Assembly (NCBI GenBank): GCA_037147175.1
Contig: JBAWVS010000009.1
Location: 1-60,541 of the forward strand
DNA length: 60,541 nucleotides
Source: a bacterium
Lineage (GTDB): Bacteria; Cyanobacteriota; Vampirovibrionia; Gastranaerophilales; UBA9971
Direction: 5' to 3'
Shown here: in pieces, positions 59,134 to 60,541 of the stretch
How positions within the stretch are numbered: position 1 is the first letter of the stretch
Layout of the letters: every line of letters begins with the position of its first letter
Notes under the pieces: generated by a model
Database searches by the model: none
What the model was told of the DNA's origin: nothing
What the model saw: the letters and a program-made list of their open reading frames with translations, nothing else
Translations under genes and position numbers: made by a program

Positions 59134-60327
59134 TTATTCACATAACCAGTCCAGAGCATTAATTTGTTTAATTCCCTTATGTGATGTTACCGGGATTTCA
59201 TCAAGCGTAATTAAAAATTTAGGGTTATGGTCTTTTATTGCATCTAAAGACTTTAATTCTCTTGTAATCGTTTCTTGGTTATTAACAGTCTGCGCCACCT
59301 GATAATATTCTGTATTTCCGTCTTTTATTGCAACAAAATCGATCTCTAAAGTTCCGACCTTTCCTATATATATTTCATAGCCTCGTCTTAAAAGTTCCAA
59401 GTAAACTATATTTTCCAGAACGTGACCCCAGTCAGTTTTTTTGGAACCTAATAGAAAATATCTTAATCCGATATCAACAACATAGTATTTCTCGCCGGTT
59501 TTTAAATGTTGTTTCCCTTTAACATCATATCTGCCGACGTGATATAAAATAAAGCTGTTAACAAGTGCGGTCAAATAATTTTCTACGGTCGGAGGCGTAA
59601 TTTTTCTTCCGGATGAAGTCATTGTATCGCTGATTTTTTTTGAGGAAGAAATATTGCCAATATTATCAAACATAAATTTAATAATACTTTCCAGTATAGA
59701 AACATCTGAAATTCTATGCCTGGCAACGACATCTTTTAAAATTACCGAATTATAAATTCCGCTTAAGTAATCTCTTATAAGCTTTTTGTCATTATTCAGT
59801 TCCAATGCATAAGGGAATGAACTATTTTCAAGATAGACTCTGTACTTTCTTGTCAAATCGGTCTTGTCCGGAAAAGTCGATAAATATTCCCTGAACGATA
59901 ACGGCAGCATTTGAATTTCAACATATCTTCCCGATAATAAAGTTGCTATTTCTCCTGAAAGCATATAAGCATTTGAGCCGGTCACATATAAATCAACATT
60001 TTTCTTTATGAATAAACTATCTATAGTTTTTTGGAAATTGGTGACATTTTGAATTTCGTCTAAAAATATGTAGTTCATTTTATCAGGGATTAATCGGCTG
60101 TTTATATAGTCATATAAAACTTTGTAATCTGTTAATTCTTCATTATCAACGTCTTCAAAATTTATTGTAATAATTTGATTTTTGTTTACATTATTTTCCA
60201 ATAAAAAGTTTTGGAATATTTCAAAAAGTGTTGATTTCCCGCATCTTCTAATGCCGGTTATAATTTTTATAAGATGTTTATCTTTAAATCCTTTTAATTT
60301 TTCCAGATATTCTTTTCTTTCAATCAT
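59134..60327 (-). CDS. P-loop ATPase with DUF4143 domain
   Basis: 397 residues. Walker A in ITGIRRCGKSTLFE, Walker B in NYIFLDEIQNV, sensor-like YVTGSNAYMLSGEIATLLSGR, LPLSFREYL; then the DUF4143 part with PPTVENYLTALVNSFILYHVGRYD, YVVDIGLRYFLLG and a nuclease-like strand TLEIDFVAIKD...YYQVA. Proteins of this family are common, variable in copy number, and of uncertain function. The Arg-Arg-Cys in Walker A is usual. SD AAGGTG. The promoter overlaps a 46-bp palindrome. Confidence 0.92.
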   Translation of the reverse strand: MIERKEYLEKLKGFKDKHLIKIITGIRRCGKSTLFEIFQNFLLENNVNKNQIITINFEDVDNEELTDYKVLYDYINSRLIPDKMNYIFLDEIQNVTNFQKTIDSLFIKKNVDLYVTGSNAYMLSGEIATLLSGRYVEIQMLPLSFREYLSTFPDKTDLTRKYRVYLENSSFPYALELNNDKKLIRDYLSGIYNSVILKDVVARHRISDVSILESIIKFMFDNIGNISSSKKISDTMTSSGRKITPPTVENYLTALVNSFILYHVGRYDVKGKQHLKTGEKYYVVDIGLRYFLLGSKKTDWGHVLENIVYLELLRRGYEIYIGKVGTLEIDFVAIKDGNTEYYQVAQTVNNQETITRELKSLDAIKDHNPKFLITLDEIPVTSHKGIKQINALDWLCE

Positions 60328-60347
60328 GTCAGCACCTTTTTCTTTTT

Positions 60348-60376
60348 AGTATAACTCTATATTTCAAAAAACTCAA
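60348..60376 (-). promoter_or_regulatory. Promoter of the DUF4143 ATPase gene
   Basis: Minus strand TTGAGT (60371-60376), 17-nt spacer, TATACT (60348-60353), 21 nt before the ATG. The -35 box is inside the palindrome. Confidence 0.65.
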
Positions 60377-60413
60377 TAGTTTTTAAAGTGCACTTTAAAA
60401 ACTATTGAGTTTT
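60368..60413. repeat. Perfect 46-bp palindrome, probable operator
   Basis: Half-site from 60368 to 60390 (ACTCAATAGT, TTTTTAAAGTG) and its exact complement 60391-60413, with no spacer and centre GTGCAC. It spans the -35 of the ATPase promoter. A dimeric or tetrameric regulator could bind, or the DNA could extrude a cruciform. Confidence 0.8.
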
Positions 60414-60541
60414 GCTGTGTTTTTAAAATAAATAAAGCTTTCTCGGACTTTCTCCTTTTTCAATTCTGCTAAATATTTTCATACATTAGGGCATCTCTAA
60501 AAACTAATTTTTTGACGAGTTTTTAATTCTAAAAATTTGTA
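60414..60541. other. Window end, no gene seen
   Basis: AT-rich 128 nt beyond the palindrome. GGGCATCTCTAAAAAC at about 60490 is reminiscent of an insertion-sequence end, but no partner is visible inside the window. Confidence 0.2.

Noticed and set aside
60480-60541. Insertion-sequence end at the window edge
   Set aside because: GGGCATCTCTAAAAAC is suggestive but no transposase or second end is visible.

Overview
This is an AT-rich bacterial chromosome segment with densely packed genes on both strands. The cell appears Gram-negative-like: it has ADP-heptose synthesis genes, a flagellar export apparatus, and secreted or periplasmic proteins with signal peptides. It also looks fermentative, with a 2-oxoacid:ferredoxin oxidoreductase and an iron-type alcohol dehydrogenase. 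The VKOR-DsbA fusion of cyanobacterial type, an FtsQ-like protein beside the L21/L27 genes, Mini-RNase III, RicT and many short lineage-specific proteins point to the non-photosynthetic sister lineage of Cyanobacteria (Melainabacteria/Vampirovibrionia, perhaps Gastranaerophilales). That assignment is inference. No photosynthesis genes, rRNA, tRNA, phage or CRISPR array were seen. TTG start codons behind good Shine-Dalgarno (SD) sites are common.

Layout: 0.1-3.3 kb holds a receiver-like protein, an M14 peptidase and three tandem GNAT-like paralogues. 3.3-7.3 kb is an Anbu-proteasome operon: circularly permuted ATP-grasp, alpha-E protein, Anbu, transglutaminase. The ATP-grasp gene seems to start at AUU. 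7.4-9.7 kb holds a large membrane protein and a long AT-rich gap with a candidate small RNA. 9.7-13.6 kb is energy metabolism (alcohol dehydrogenase, korAB). 14.7-20.2 kb is a phosphorelay operon (receiver, Hpt, 1474-residue hybrid kinase) with a palindromic promoter. 20.8-24.6 kb is alaS and uvsE. 24.7-29.8 kb is fliPQR-flhB-flhA, preceded by an ECF sigma/anti-sigma pair (30.0-31.2 kb). 31.8-33.8 kb is an HD-GYP protein and ricT. 35.6-37.8 kb is cysE-rfaE1-rfaE2. 38.7-45.9 kb is mainly translation (rplU, rpmA, rpsO, gltX, cysS, mrnC). 46-53.7 kb holds an SPFH protein, a TPR protein, a Xer recombinase, and an rsgA/prenyl synthase/PAP2-like operon. 54-60.5 kb holds a Cys/Met-rich micropeptide gene, a tagged AAA ATPase, queH, VKOR-DsbA, a capless HAD protein and a DUF4143 ATPase.

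The most unusual pattern is a short N-terminal motif, roughly [V/I/A/T/P]-[S/G/A/P]-F-[G/S/T]-[S/G/A/x], within the first 10-23 residues of about eleven otherwise unrelated and mostly uncharacterised proteins across the window. It is absent from the housekeeping proteins and looks like a shared address tag. Other notable items are the micropeptide with core MIMCCCCIMCMCQMCM, a perfect 46-bp palindrome overlapping a promoter, and a dispersed MITE-like repeat superfamily.
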